Shown in pieces: positions 34,901 to 47,039 of a DNA stretch of 64,000 nucleotides. The notes beneath the pieces were generated by a model. It was not told the DNA's origin. It saw nothing but the letters and a program-made list of their open reading frames with translations, and searched no databases. Source of the stretch: Ustilaginoidea virens (taxonomy: Eukaryota > Ascomycota > Sordariomycetes > Hypocreales > Clavicipitaceae); the NCBI RefSeq assembly GCF_000687475.1, contig NC_057318.1, forward strand, positions 558,001-622,000, read 5' to 3'. Both the position numbers and the translations under genes were made by a program. The first letter of the stretch is position 1. Each line of letters opens with the position of its first letter.

Positions 34901-36944
34901 CCTTATTAAGGTTAGGCAGACCAGGGGTATTAGCACAGGTCTTTTTAAGTAGCTGAATACCTATATGCCCTAGCCGTATATGCCAAATGCCGGCTAACTG
35001 TAATAGCTTCTGATATTCTGTATCAGCAGTTATAGGGGCAGGAGTAGGGCTAGTAGCCACTACGGGATTTTCGCTAGTCGTAATAGCGGGCTCTTCGCTA
35101 GTCGTAATAGCGGGAGAGTTGGTAGTAGGGCTAGTAGCCTCTACAGGTTTCTTACTAGTTGCAGTAGTAGGAACAGGGGTAATAGTGGTATCCTCAGGAT
35201 CACTATAATCAGCAGGGTTAGTAGGGCTGGGGACCTCTACTGTTATACTATTAGTAACAGTATAATGGCTGCAAGGTTGATGCAGTAGTGGTGTGTCTAT
35301 TCCTTTCTGTGGAAGGAAAAAGCCGTATTTTTCAAAATTAAAAATGCCGATGCATTTACGGCTTGCTGACCAAAGCTGATTTTTAATTAATACCCCTTTA
35401 GCGGCATAGTGCTTTACACCGCTAATAATATTAATATCCAAGGTAGGAATATATAGGGCATTCTTGAGCTCTATAATACCCCATTTGGTGGGATTAACGC
35501 CCTGTAGCACAGTAAATCGTGCCGTGCCCCAACCAGTAGGGGAAATAGGGCCACCACCAGTAGTAATTACCGGCTTATCATCCTTCTCAAAATGGTGAAA
35601 AGTGGTGAAATGCTTCTTATCATTAACAATATGACAAGTGGAGCCTGTATCATAAAGGAGGGCATCCTTAGGGGTCCTACCGCCTGATTTAGCACTATAG
35701 CTTATAGCTAAGGGCTGGTTATCAGTGGATATAGTGGTAGAAGAAGAGGAATAGGATATATTAGTATCCTGGGTATTATAATTGCCTATAATAAAGGCCT
35801 CGACATCTTGCTGATTGTTGCTAGAGTCCTGTTTCTTCTTCTGTTGCTGCTTCTTTTTCCTATTATTAGTAGAATTATTCTTGCTATTATTAGTAGAAGC
35901 GGCATTAGTAGACCCTTTATTCTTAGAGTCCTTGGAAGCCTTAAGCTGCTTGGGGTTATTATTAGCAGCCACCTTATTAGACCCTTTAGAACGCTGTTCT
36001 TCTAGTAGGTCAACCATAAAATACTGGAGGTTAAATTTGCTGCTGTTAATAACACCCTGGGCGCTATAAGCCCTAATCATAGAGCGTTGACGTTCCGTCC
36101 AGCGGGTAAATACCCCCTCTACAGCCCATAGATACTGGTTAACTTGGTCGAAAGAGTCGATCTTAGAACCTAAGATTCTGAGGCGAGAAATATAGCTGTT
36201 AAATTCGCTGTTAAAAGCCTCCAAAGTGCCTTTATAACCGGTAAAGGTAAGGGTGTGAAAGGTAGGGTATAAGTGTGCCCGCTGTACTTCTGGTGAGTGG
36301 CAGTACTGGGCCACCAGTAAAAGGTAGGCTTCCTCTGGGTCGTTACACCAGTCTATAGCCTCCGCAGCTTCTTCACCACAGCTATTCTTTAGCATTAGTA
36401 GTAGAAGTGCCTGCTCAGACTCATCAAAGTGCCTTGCTATAGAAGGGTCGTTGACAAAATTAGCTATTTTAAAGGCCCGAAGTTGTATAGTAAGGGCCTG
36501 CTTCCACTGGTCGAAATTATAAGGGCTTTTTAGCTTCTGGGACTCTTTAAAGCGGTTGGCAGTCTTAGCTAATTCCTTAATAGCCCCATCACTAATTTGG
36601 TTGGTGATAGTTGTTGTTGGTGGCGTTGTATAAATAGGCTCTTTACCCTTATATTTTATAGGGGTAGAAGGTTGGTCGATTTCCATAACGTCAGCTTCAC
36701 TATCATCATTATCTTTAGTAGTAGTCGTCCTAGTGGAAGGTCCAGCTTCAGTGGCTTTAGTAGGCTTCTTATTAGTAGCCTGGGTAGCCTGGGTGTCGTT
36801 ATTTTGCCTACTAACTAGGCCCTGTATAAGGTCAGTTAGTATATTCATCTGGGATTTCATATCGTCCATATCTAGCTGTAGTTGTGCATTAGTATCAACT
36901 TCAGTATCGGATTCAGGGACCTTATAGGATCCTGACTCTGCCAT
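31908..36944 (-). pseudogene. E8 gag-pol polyprotein, open for 1411 codons then four stops
   Basis: The start is the ATG at 36944 (MAESGSYK); a TTG just upstream extends the open frame but is not a likely start. Domains: Gag (about residues 120-320, UBN2-like, with ALLLLMLKNSCG), an Asn/Lys-rich stretch (330-395), aspartic protease LLYDTGSTCH (D432), pre-integrase WHIRLGH (W654) and Cys pair CLAC (689-692), integrase D719, D783, E818, a Gly-Pro-X linker (about 1065-1095), RT with LYGLKQAPREW (about 1313) and YIDD (1358-1361), and RNase H. Codon 1412 is TAA (32709-32711), followed by TAA 32385-32387, TAG 32190-32192 and TAG 32121-32123. The ancestral stop is at 31908-31910. All four look like CA/TG to TA changes. 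A truncated Gag-PR-IN-RT protein is possible; RNase H is lost. Confidence 0.96.
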
Positions 36945-37657
36945 AGTGGGCAAAAAGGGTTTAAAAATCCGTTGAAAAATGATGCCGATAGTTGTAAAAA
37001 CAGAGGAATAACTAGCTAAATAGCTAGCAAAATAGTTGAATAACTAGTCGGATTGCCAGTATATATAGTGGCTAGTAGCCTACTATAAAAATAGCCGCAG
37101 ATTATAGCGGCCGGTCTCAGTATAAAAGCACAGATGCCGTAGGCGTTGTGCAAGTCCGTATTATAGCGTTAGTGTTCAAGGTGCTTATATGGTGCCGTAA
37201 TATAAAGGTGCCGTAAGTGCTGTAGAAGCCGTAGGTGCCGTAATATAAAAAGGTGCCGTAAGTACCGTACCAAAGGTGCTATAAGTGGGAGAGTATAACA
37301 GGTGCCGTATAGTGCAGTACAAGTCGTGCACTAGGGGAAAAAGTGTTATACAGTAGTATAGTGTGATAGATATCACACTATAAAGTCCGTAGGTGCCGTA
37401 GGTTACTCCAAAAATAACGTAAGGTTACGCTAAAGGTGCCGTGAGGTTACGCCGTAAGTTGCCGTTAGGTACGCCGTTGATTGCCGCAGGGTAATACCGT
37501 AGGTAATAGAGGGTAAGCCAAAGGTAATAATAGGTAAGCCAAAGTTAATAAAGGTAAGCCGAAGATACCAAAGGATAGCTATATTAGTAGTACTAATAAG
37601 CAAAAGAGACCAAGGGGTGAACACAAAAAGGTAGGGTAAAAACAAAGAAGTAAAAAA
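36945..37657 (-). other. 5' leader of E8 with GGTGCCGTA-type repeats
   Basis: A 713-base leader with no gene. Between about 37,125 and 37,450 the plus strand carries many copies of a short unit close to GGTGCCGTAA, then GGTTACGCC and GGTAAGCC variants to about 37,560. E6 has the same leader with a tighter tandem block. These repeats may affect packaging or translation; that is inference only. Confidence 0.7.
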
Positions 37658-37671
37658 CCGGGCTCATAACC
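37658..37671 (-). other. Primer binding site of E8 (initiator tRNA-Met anticodon arm)
   Basis: The plus strand reads CCGGGCTCATAACC, the anticodon stem-loop of an initiator tRNA-Met (CAT anticodon in the middle), abutting the LTR. In element sense, GGTTATGAGCCCGG follows the LTR, just as GGTTATGGGCCC follows the LTR of Drosophila copia, which primes with a 5' half of that tRNA. This is a primer site, not a tRNA gene: no other tRNA arms are present. Confidence 0.85.
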
Positions 37672-38391
37672 TATTGCAATTCTCAAGGTCACTATAAAAG
37701 CAGAGCCTTACTAGCTAGCTAGATGGCACAAGACTGTCTGCGACCTGTGAACTAATCTTAGTATAAATACTAGATTTTTCACTAAGTCCTAAGACTATAC
37801 AAGTGCTATAAAGCAGGGCAAGTGTAAAGGCAAGGCAAATATAAGATAACCAAAAACGCAGGGAAGGTGGAAGTTAAGAGGCATGTAGTGTATTAATAGG
37901 TTCGATTGTGCTGCCCTTCTACTATCTAGAAAGAAGGGGAAAAGCTATCCTATATATACACGAAGGAGGGGTGGGCCCAGGCATCCAAGGTAGCCAGTAA
38001 GAAAGCTCCCCGTAATGCTTGCTATGCCACGTATATAATACGTCAGCAGCCCCACTATATCCAGCCTTTCCAACCACCCTAACTACCGCACTAGTAATTA
38101 GCCACCACGCTAGTGACTAACCACCACGCTAGTGACTACCCACCACACTAGTGGACTAGCCACCACACTAGTAGGCCCACCACGCTAATTTAGCAATGCC
38201 ACACCTTTTTTAATAAGGCCTACCTTACTTGATATACAGTAAATAATCCACTGAAAATCCTAAGGTAAAAGGCAAAGGCCTAAGGTTGGTAAGACTACCG
38301 TAAGTCCAAGAGGCGGTATAATGGTCAGAAGGTTAGTAGGCCAGTAGGGCATAAGGCCAGCAGCCTAGTAGGCTACTATAGGATTTTAACA
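37672..38391 (-). repeat. 5' LTR of E8 (family A)
   Basis: Differs from 31067-31786 at three positions: gcattaacag against gtattaatag (two sites) and aaccaccg against aactaccg (one site). All are C to T in CA on the plus strand of this copy. A candidate TATA box, TATATATA, is at 37951-37958, read on the minus strand. Confidence 0.96.
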
Positions 38392-38396
38392 ACATC

Positions 38397-41300
38397 CGTT
38401 AAATATCAGGGGCACGGTTAGTAATAGCCTCGTCTTAGGCTTGGCATTAAAGCCTGCCTTAGTAAGCTCCAATTCTTCCCGTTAGAAGAAGGCATTATTA
38501 CTTAGGCTAAGGGTATCATCAGTCTATATACCTACGATACCGAAGCATATGCTAATATCGCTAGTACGGTCAATATCATTAGTACGGTCATTACCGGCAG
38601 ATATTAGCAAATAGGGGTCATAGGTTAAAGTAGTTATACCTAACTTCTCACGATAGTGCCAGAAGTATATCGCCCACCAGTAGATGCCTGCCTTAGCTAT
38701 TCCGTACAGTAGCTTCACCACTTCCATAATAGTATTATCAGGGTATTAGTATGCTATTTACTTAGGTAGCTTAGCAATAATCGACCGATTGAGGGTAGTT
38801 AATAACTATATATAGGCCTACATAATATCCTATATCCAAAGGAATAGGCCGTAAGAGCGTTATAGTAATGGGGCTAATAATATAAGTAGCCGTTGACTAG
38901 CCCGTTAGATTATAAGGGACTGAGTCAATATCAATTGCTTTTTATCATCACTATAACCTTATATAACGAGTCGTAATTTCTCATACGGCGTATCTGTGCC
39001 TTTACCTTTGATTTCCCGTACTATATATGAGTTAAATAGGCGTTAGGCTCCATATTGACTGATATTAAAAGTAATAAATCTAAATATATTACGGGCCTAT
39101 AATGCTTTAATCTCTATACGGTCCGACTGCTCAAAAGGGTCTCTAAAGGTCGTAATTTTGCCTTCCCGGCGTAATTAGCTAGCAAGCTATAGGTCGGCTT
39201 ACTTTTTAGCGGTCAGGAAAGAGGCATTAATAATGGTATTAGAAGCGATAGCATTAACGAGAGCCTCTTTTTAGTCCTCATTAATCATAACGTCAGATAC
39301 CACCCTTACTGGTGATATTAGCCTGGCTTGATTAGGGCCAATGGCTGGCGATAGATATATCGCGGCTGCAGGTATTATCGCGGCTGGAGGTGCGGCTGCA
39401 GCCGGTATCCTAACTTCTAGCCTGCCGGGGCGGGCCGGGCCTTCGGGATAGACGATATCTTCGGGATCGGTATCACAATCGGGGTCGTAGTTATATAGCT
39501 TAACAACTATTGACCGGAACTTAACGGGGCCATATGGCATTTGCATGATATAGGTCTTACCTTCGAGGCTAATTAGCCGGTACAGCCTATACCATCCACC
39601 CTTTTCTCTCTATACCTATACATCGGACTATAGGGGTAGTCGGTAGATAGGCTATATATTTGGGCCATTCTATTAGGCGAGGGCATCGCGAACCTATCGC
39701 TTAGCGAGGCATTTCCTAGCTTCGTTAGTAGCCTTTCGTAATATTAAGGCATATTATAATACTAATAGGCTAAGGGGTAAATCATCTATAAGTCGGAAAT
39801 ACGCTTTAAAGACTAATAATTTAAGTATAAGGCCATTAGGCCTAGCAGAATTATTAACGGCTTTAATAGCTAGCTATAGTTTCTATTCCCTTATTAATAG
39901 GTTGCCTACTTCTTTATTAACGATAGTATAGGCTCTGTATAATAGGGCGTGGTATCTCTCGACTTTACTAATACTATAGTAGGCTTCGATGGGGATTTTA
40001 TCTATATTAATAGAGAAAAGCCGGGCATTATGACGGAATTTAGTAGAGGTGAAGTTAGGTCTGGCATTATAAACTATCTAATCCGGCGGGCTAAGGTAAA
40101 TATCGATCTAGCATTCCTTAAGGGTATTCCAGACGTCTCGGGCCTTCTATCTTTATAGATCGAGGAACCTAGCTACCTAGAAGCTTATTGCAGTATCTAC
40201 GATATATAATACCGGCCAATTATCAATATGAAGGATATCGATAATAATTTCGTAGTTAAATTGGCTAGTATCGTTATCCTTAAGGGTGAATTTAAACCGG
40301 TTAGGTGCCTTAGCATTCATCTGGCATTAATAGCATATATAGGTAATACTCTCGATAATATTGCGGTCAATATCATTATAACTAGCCTGTTAAAGCAATT
40401 TAGAGAGCCTATTAATAGAGAGGTGCCCAAATCGACGATAAAGCTAACGGATTTCCTATAATAAGAGGTAGAAGGCAGTAGTATCTATAGCATTAAGAAT
40501 CCACTATAAATATCCCCATTTCCTGATAATTAGAACCTTAATATTCCCTTAGATTAATAGGTTATCGATATTATCCAGCTTTATGCCTATCCTATCTATA
40601 TCCGTAATAAAATAAAGAAAAGGGGTGCTACTATTAAAAACGTAGAAGGGGATATTGCCGAATATTATCGGAATATTTAGTATACTAGAAGATATGGCAG
40701 AGCCTGCTCTAAAATTAATAGTATACTGCTTATTTATTAACTCGATTGTTAAAGATTTTATTACTCTCATTAGGGCTTTTACTTACCCTATGCCTACTAT
40801 TAATAGGCCAGAGGCGCCAGTATCCAAGAGGATTCCGCGGAAGGTATAATCACTATAATGTTCTTCCTCTAGAAAGGCAGAACTTAGTAAAGGTATTCGG
40901 AAGGGGTCAATTTACAGGAAGGTATATCGGCATAATTCATCCTATAGGGCTTACAATATCTCGATAGATAAAGAAGGTAACGGTTCTATTTATGCAGGGG
41001 CTAAGAAATACTGAGTGGCTGTAAATTATGGTGCGATAGTATCCTCTATATCCCAATATATAATCCCTGCTATTATAACTTTAATATCTTTAATAATATT
41101 ATTAAAATCAGCATCTTCGAGGGCTTAATTGGCAGTCCCTTCGTATTCTTATAGGAAAACGCGGAATTTTTTATCATTAAGGGCGGTACGATTAGAACGG
41201 TTCTTCAGTTATTATATCTTTAATTCTTATTATTCTTAGGCAGTATAGTTGGATAACCAATATCCTAATTTATTATAAACGAAGCAATATCTTTAATGGG

Positions 41301-43473
41301 GCCTAGCTAAAAGTATGCGATTCTATTATTTAAAGCGGCATTAAAGGGGTCCGTATCGTTAGGGGCATTAATACTAATTGTAGGATTGACCGTATCTACG
41401 ATCTGTAAATAACGCTATATTATCATCAGTATCAATATCTTTAATATCCTAATATTACTAAGGCTGTTATTAAAGGAAATAATGCTATTAGGTTCTATAG
41501 GTAGTCTCGTAGATTAAAAGGGATTGCTGTAAGTCAGCAGTAAGGCCTTCGAATATAAAGGCATATCGATATATAGCCTGGCTATACTTAGGGGTATCCC
41601 TTATAGCATTAAGCACTTGCCGATAAAGCTCTATATCAGCTGTAAAGGGGGGAAAAAGACCACGATATAGGCATTAAAGTTCCTCTAGTAGGATATTGAG
41701 GCATTCAAGCTTTAACTTATTAAGATATTTCGCGATATTTAATTAACGCGTTATTCTATTCTAATAGTACAAATAGAATTGCTCTATGCTTTCATTCTCA
41801 AAATAGCTTTTAACTTTACGCACTATATCGTCGAAAGTAAGGGTATTACGAATGCATTCGATATTATCAAAATAATATATCTCAATATCGCCAATTAGTA
41901 TGATTTAAAAGGCTCTTATGAGTGTATAATCGGGCAATCCTAGAAGGCGGCACTTACTCTTAAAGGATACTACTTTTAGTATAAAAAAGTCATCTATTTT
42001 GCCGCTATATCTATCCTCTATACGATAGCTGCATAAGAGGTCAGATATCTTCTTCGAAATATTATTAAACCCGGCCTCTATATAGGCTCTTCGGGTATAA
42101 TCTTCTTAGTGGTATTATTATTCTAGAGAGTATTCCAGAACGGCTTATCGGTAGCCTTACGGTAGGCTGGCGGGGTCTCTAGCTAGGTTATCCTATAACC
42201 CGGGTCGGTCTAGGTTTACTGGTCCTCCTATTAAAACGGTCCGTTCATCAGCTTAGGTAGGCCGATAGTACTGGGAGGGGTCTAGTGCCGTGCCTATCCT
42301 TGGCATTATAGGCATTTGAGCCGGTGGTTAGGGCATTTATGCCTATAGGTTGTGGCTGCGATACCATAATTCGTGATATCTAGTATCAGGGGCAGCTATT
42401 TTATCAATATTAGGGGCTTGCCCGGTGCCGCTAGTAGTGGTATATCGGGGGATATTAATATTGGTGACTTAGAGGGTATCGCTAGTAACCTTAAGGGTAT
42501 TGCCGTCGGCGCTCTCTATTGATTGAAATACATCATCAGGGCCTATAACCTGACCTCTAGTCCTTATAGGCATACTATAATTCCGAGGGGCATTAGGATA
42601 GCCGCTTCGGCTAGCTCGGCTAGGGGTATAACCCCTAGGATGAAGTATTTAGTCGGTCGGGCTATAGTCATCATCCGTTGAATATTATTATTACTATCGG
42701 GAGCTTTCCCCTATCTCAAATAGCAGCCTATTATAAATAGGCGCTTTTCCTTTCTATTATAGCGGCCGGCCCCTTTTTTCTTCGGTAGGAATAGGGGCCT
42801 TCTTTAATATAGATAGAGGGATAAGGGGTTATTGTGCCGTTAATATTGCAAAGTCCTTAGGGGTCGAAGGGGCTTGTAAAGGTTTTCGCGAGGGTAATCG
42901 CAAGGATATTTATAAAGGTATTCGTAACGGTATCTATAAGGGTATTCGAACAATTATAGCAGGAAGTGAATTCCTTAAGCTTATAATGGAGGGGGCATCC
43001 TGGTTTATTTGCATCTCCCGTTCGGTATAAGCAGTAGGGACTAATTATTCCCTATCTAGGTTTAACCGGGATATAAAGGTCTTACGTACAAGTTAGAGGT
43101 CTATTTCTTCTTAAGGCCATTCAGGCATATGCTCTTATTGTATGCAATAAAGAAGGGTCCTAATTGTTAATGATCCTATGCTTCCAACATATACCCCACG
43201 TTCCCGTAGGGTTATTTGGAATTCCTATAGGAGCCGTTTATTAATACGGCTGAATAATTCCTCGGTCCACTTATTATAATCCTCACGGAATTATTCCTAT
43301 AGATCATCATCCTTCTCATCGCCTATTGTGTAACTATTAATAAAGTAGGCGATATAATTATATAACTATTTATCTGTAGCATTTATAGGGTCAACTTGGT
43401 CTATCGAATCGATCTAGTCTTTTATGATAATCTTAGCGAAAGGGTTAAGCTTTTCCGGTAGTAGTGCCTCCAT
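38397..43473 (-). pseudogene. E7 gag-pol from Gag to RT, broken
   Basis: Begins at the ATG at 43471-43473 (MEALLPEKLNPFAKIII). Reading leftward: Gag (to about 41,250; SYRIEDRYSGKID near 42,010-42,040), a degraded knuckle near 41,285, protease LLDTGAS near 40,825 with DTGA intact, open stretch MRVIKSLTIELINKQYTINF (from 40,770), pre-integrase near 40,430, integrase (40,260-39,900), the RAC-rich linker AAAAPPAAIIPAAA (39,360-39,420), and RT with MEVVKLLYGIAKAGIYWWAIYF (from 38,727) and the TDDT box intact near 38,515-38,530. There are many TAA and TAG stops but no net frameshift. It joins 30216-31066 once E8 is removed. Confidence 0.9.
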
Positions 43474-44081
43474 TATGATATTAATAGGGGTAAGGATGAG
43501 GTGGAAAAGGCAGAGAGATAGGGAGCGTTTCGCATAGGTATTAAAAGGAAGTAATTGAAAAAGAAGTAATTAATAAAGGAAGGTAGTAAATTAATAAAGG
43601 AAGGAAGGAAGTAATTAATAAAAAGAAGGTTATAATTAGTAAAGGAAGAAAAGAAGGAAGGAAGCAATAATCGGGCGGGATATTATAGGCGTTCCGATTG
43701 CTTATTTGACTATATATCGGTAAATAGGTCCTTTACCGTTGTGAGGCTCTAAGTCGCTTGCGTAAAAACCTGCATTTATGCCTACTAATAGTATTACGAT
43801 AGATTTAGCATTTTGTAGTTCCCGGCATAACCAAAGATATTGTGATATTTAGCGATCGTTACTGACTAATACAATCAATCAGTATGATATTGGCGATTAT
43901 TCCTCGTGATAGACGAGTAGGGAAGGTTAGACACAATCAATTTATCCCTTAGTCCGTAATATATAAGCCGTTTCGACTGAATTAGGCTAAATCACGTTCC
44001 TTATTAGCACGATCTTTTTAAATCGTCTCTTCTTGCTAGTCCTAGCTAATCTATGAAGTGAACTTCAACTTCACTAATTAG
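43474..44081 (-). other. 5' leader of E7
   Basis: About 608 bases between the 5' LTR and the gag ATG, with no gene. It contains GAAGGAAG/CTTCCTTCC-type purine repeats (about 43,550-43,670), a CGGTAAA...TTTACCG hairpin near 43,715-43,735, ACACT...AGTGT-like remnants, and next to the LTR the AGTGAA...TTCACT hairpin seen in E10. Confidence 0.6.
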
Positions 44082-44422
44082 TGTTGGTTGCATCAAGGGG
44101 TACCCAGTTATACGTAGGGTTGCGCGCATAGTATTAAGTACCGTGAGGTCACCGGTCAAAGGTATAATTACTTCTTTGATTATGACTATAACTAACTAAG
44201 AGGAAAGAAAGGAAGCAAAAGAGTAATTACACGATGTGGCCTTTTTGTGCGTGCTGTAGTCACGTGCTTCGGCGCGGTCGGGCCGGACTGCCCGCGTGCC
44301 CTACCGGGCTCAGGGGTAAAGGGGCAAAAGGGGCCAAAGTGGCCACATCGTGCGCATCGGGTGTGCGCGGCACATCCGTCGCAATGTGCCCAATTGGGCA
44401 CCTTGCGACAGCGATTCCGATA
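44082..44422 (-). repeat. 5' LTR of E7 (family B)
   Basis: 341 bp, TGTTGGTTGCATC to GATTCCGATA on the plus strand. The junction with E6 is exact, with AGTAG at 44423-44427. The GC-rich centre again yields overlapping open frames on both strands (for example 44192-44401 and 44234-44656) that are not genes. Confidence 0.95.
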
Positions 44423-44427
44423 AGTAG

Positions 44428-46309
44428 CTACTATGGGATTTTCGCTAGTCGTAATAGCGGGCTCTTCGCTAGTCGTAATAGCGGGAGAGTTAGTAGTAGG
44501 GCTAGTAGCCTCTACAGGTTCCTTACTAATCGCAGTAGTAGGAACGGGGGTAATAGTAGTATCCTTAGGATCACTATAATCAGCAGGGTTAGTAGGACTG
44601 GGGACCTCTACTACTATACTATTAGTAGTAGTATAATGACTACAAGGTTGATGTAGCAGTGGTGTGTCTATTCCTTTCTATGGAAGGAAAAAGCCGTATT
44701 TTTCAAAGTTAAAAATGCCGATGCATTTACAGCTTGCTAACTAAAGCTGATTTTTAATTAGTACCCCTTTAGCGGCATAATACTTTACACTACTAATAAT
44801 ATTAATATCTAAGGTAGGAATATATAGGGCATTTTTGAGCTCTATAATACCCCATTTCGTAGGATTAACGCCCTATAGCACAGTAAATCGTACTGTGCCC
44901 CAACCAGTAGGGGAAATAAGGCCGCCACCAGTAGTAATTACAGGCTTATCATTCTTCTCAAAATGGTGAAAAGTAGTAAAATACTTCTTATCATTAACAA
45001 TATAACAAGTGGAGCCTATATCGTAAAGGAGGGCATCCTTCAGGGTCCTACCGCCTAATTTAGCACTATAGCTTATAGCTAAGGGCTGGTTATTAGTGGA
45101 TATAGTAGAAGAAGAATAAGATATATTAGTATCCTAGGTATTATAGTTGCCTATAATAAAGGCCTCAACATCTTGCTATTTGCTGCTATTATTAGAGTCT
45201 TATTTCTTCTTCTGTTGCTGTTTTTTTTTCCTATTATTAGTAGAATTATTCTTGCTATTATTAGTAGAAGCGGCATTAGTAGACCCTTTCTTAGGGTCTT
45301 TGGAAGCCTTAAGCTGCTTAGGGTTATTAGCAGCTACCTTAGAAGACCCTTTAGAATGCTATTCTTCTAGTAGGTCAACCATAAAATACTAGAGGTTAAA
45401 TTTGCTGCTGTTAATAATACCTTGGGCGCTATAAGCCCTAATCATAGAGCGTTAGCATTCCATCCAGCAGGTAAATACCCCCTCTACAGCCTAAAGATAC
45501 TGGTTAATTTAGTCGAAAGAGTCGATTTTAGAACCTAGAATTCTAAGGCGAGAAATATAGCTATTAAATTCGCTATTAAAAGCCTCTAAAGTGCCTTTAT
45601 AACCGGTAAGTGTAAGGGTGTGAAAGGTAGGGTATAAGTGTGCCCGCTATACTTCTGGTGAGTAGCAGTACTGGGCTACTAGTAGAAGGTAAGCTTCCTC
45701 TGGGTCATTACACTAGTCTATAGCCTCTGCAGCTTCTTTACTATAGCTATTCTTTAGCATTAGTAGTAGAAGTGCCTGCTCAGACTCATCAAAATGCCTT
45801 GCTATAGAGGGGTCGTTAATAAAGTTAGCTATTTTAAAGGCCCTAAGTTGTATTATAAGGGCCTGCTTCCACTGGTCGAAATTATAGGGGCTTTTTAGCT
45901 TTTAGGACTCCTTAAAGCGGTTAGCAGTCTTAGCTAATTCCTTAATAGCCCTATTACTAATTTGGTTAGTAATAGTTATTAGTGGCATTGTATAAATAGG
46001 CTCTTTACCCTTATATTTTATAGGCATAGAAGGTTGGTCGATTTCTATAACGTTAGCTTTACTATCATTATTTTTAGTGGTAGTCTTAGTGGAAGGTCCA
46101 GCTTCAGTGGCTTTAGTAGACTTCTTATTAGTAGCCTAGATAGCCTAGGTAGCCTAGGAATCGTTATTTTGCCTACTAACTAGGCCCTATATAAGGTCAG
46201 TTAATATATTCATCTGGGATTTCATATCATCCATATCTAGCTATAGCTATGCATTAGTATCAACTTTAGTATCGGATTCAGGGACCTTATAGGATCCTGA
46301 CTCTGCCAT
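44428..46309 (-). pseudogene. E6 Gag and protease, broken
   Basis: The upstream third of E6 gag-pol, from the ATG at 46307-46309 (MAESGSYK). It encodes Gag with the same ALLLLMLKNS and FDQVNQYL-type blocks as E8, a Lys/Asn/Gln-rich stretch near 45,200-45,280, and protease. The protease triad reads DIGS (ACA to ATA, a CA to TA change) near 45,020, so the enzyme would be inactive. In-frame TAA and TAG stops occur. The 3' part is at 26490-29581. Confidence 0.88.
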
Positions 46310-47039
46310 AGTGGGCAAAAAGGGTTTAAAAATCTATTGAAAAATGGTGCCGATAGTTGTAAAATAGAGGAATAACTAGCTGAATAGCTAGCAAAATAGT
46401 CGAGTAATAAGCTGGAAAGTTAGTAAATATAGTGGCTAGTAGCCTACTATAAAAGGTAACCGCAGAATGTAGCGGCAGGTCTTAATATAAAAAAGCACGG
46501 ATGCCGTAAGCGTTATGCAAGTCCGTATTATAGCGTTGGTATTCAAGGTGCTTATATGGTGCTGTAATATCAAGGTGCCGTAAGTGCCGTAGGTGCCGTA
46601 GGTGCCGTAGGTGCTATAGGTGCCGTAATATAAAAGGTGCCGTAAATGCCGTACCAAAAGTGCTATAAGTGGAAGAGTATAACAGGTGCCGTACAGTGCA
46701 GTAGGTATCGTACACTAGGTGCAAAGGTGTTATATAGTGGTATAGTATGGTAGATATTACACTATAAAATCCGTAGGTGCCGTAGGTTACGCCGAAAATA
46801 ACATAAGGTTACGCTAAAAGTGCCGTAAAGTTACGCCGTAAGTTGCCATTAAGTACGCCATTAATTGCCGCAGGGTAATACCATAGGTAATAAGGGTAAG
46901 CCAAAGGTGATAATAGGTAAGCTGAAGTTAATAAGGGTAAGCCGAAGATACCAAAGGATAGCTATATTAGTAGTACTAATAAGCAAAAGAGACTAAGGGG
47001 TGAACACAAAAAGGTAGGGTTAAAACAAAGAAGTAAAAC
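46310..47039 (-). other. 5' leader of E6 with tandem GTGCCGTAG repeats
   Basis: A 730-base leader without a gene. A tandem block at about 46,570-46,630 has six successive units of GTGCCGTAAG/GTGCCGTAGG/GTGCTATAGG type, more regular than the same place in E8. The GGTTACGCC and GGTAAGCC variants continue to about 46,930. Confidence 0.7.

Larger units (their letters stand above)
31067..38391 (-). mobile_element. E8: complete, young family-A Ty1/copia element
   Basis: A 7325-bp element with identical-length 720-bp LTRs (31067-31786 and 37672-38391). The exact duplication ACATC lies at 31062-31066 and 38392-38396. The uninserted site can be read in E10 (complement of CGGATGTATGC near 58,421), which confirms the junctions. 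It has a primer site, leader, gag-pol and polypurine tract in place. It is the innermost element of a five-deep nest and the least mutated: the LTRs differ at three sites, all CA to TA. Confidence 0.97.
29582..44422 (-). mobile_element. E7: family-B Ty1/copia element inside E6, split by E8
   Basis: LTRs of 341 bp each at 29582-29922 and 44082-44422. The duplication AGTAG is exact at 29577-29581 and 44423-44427. It contains the whole gag-pol span on the minus strand, interrupted by E8 at 31067-38391. Without E8 and its duplication it is about 7.5 kb, like E10. The coding parts add to 5928 bp, a multiple of three, so there is no net frameshift. Confidence 0.95.

Noticed and set aside
37658..37671. 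Part of an initiator tRNA-Met gene
   Set aside because: Only the anticodon arm is present, abutting an LTR in three elements. It is a primer binding site.
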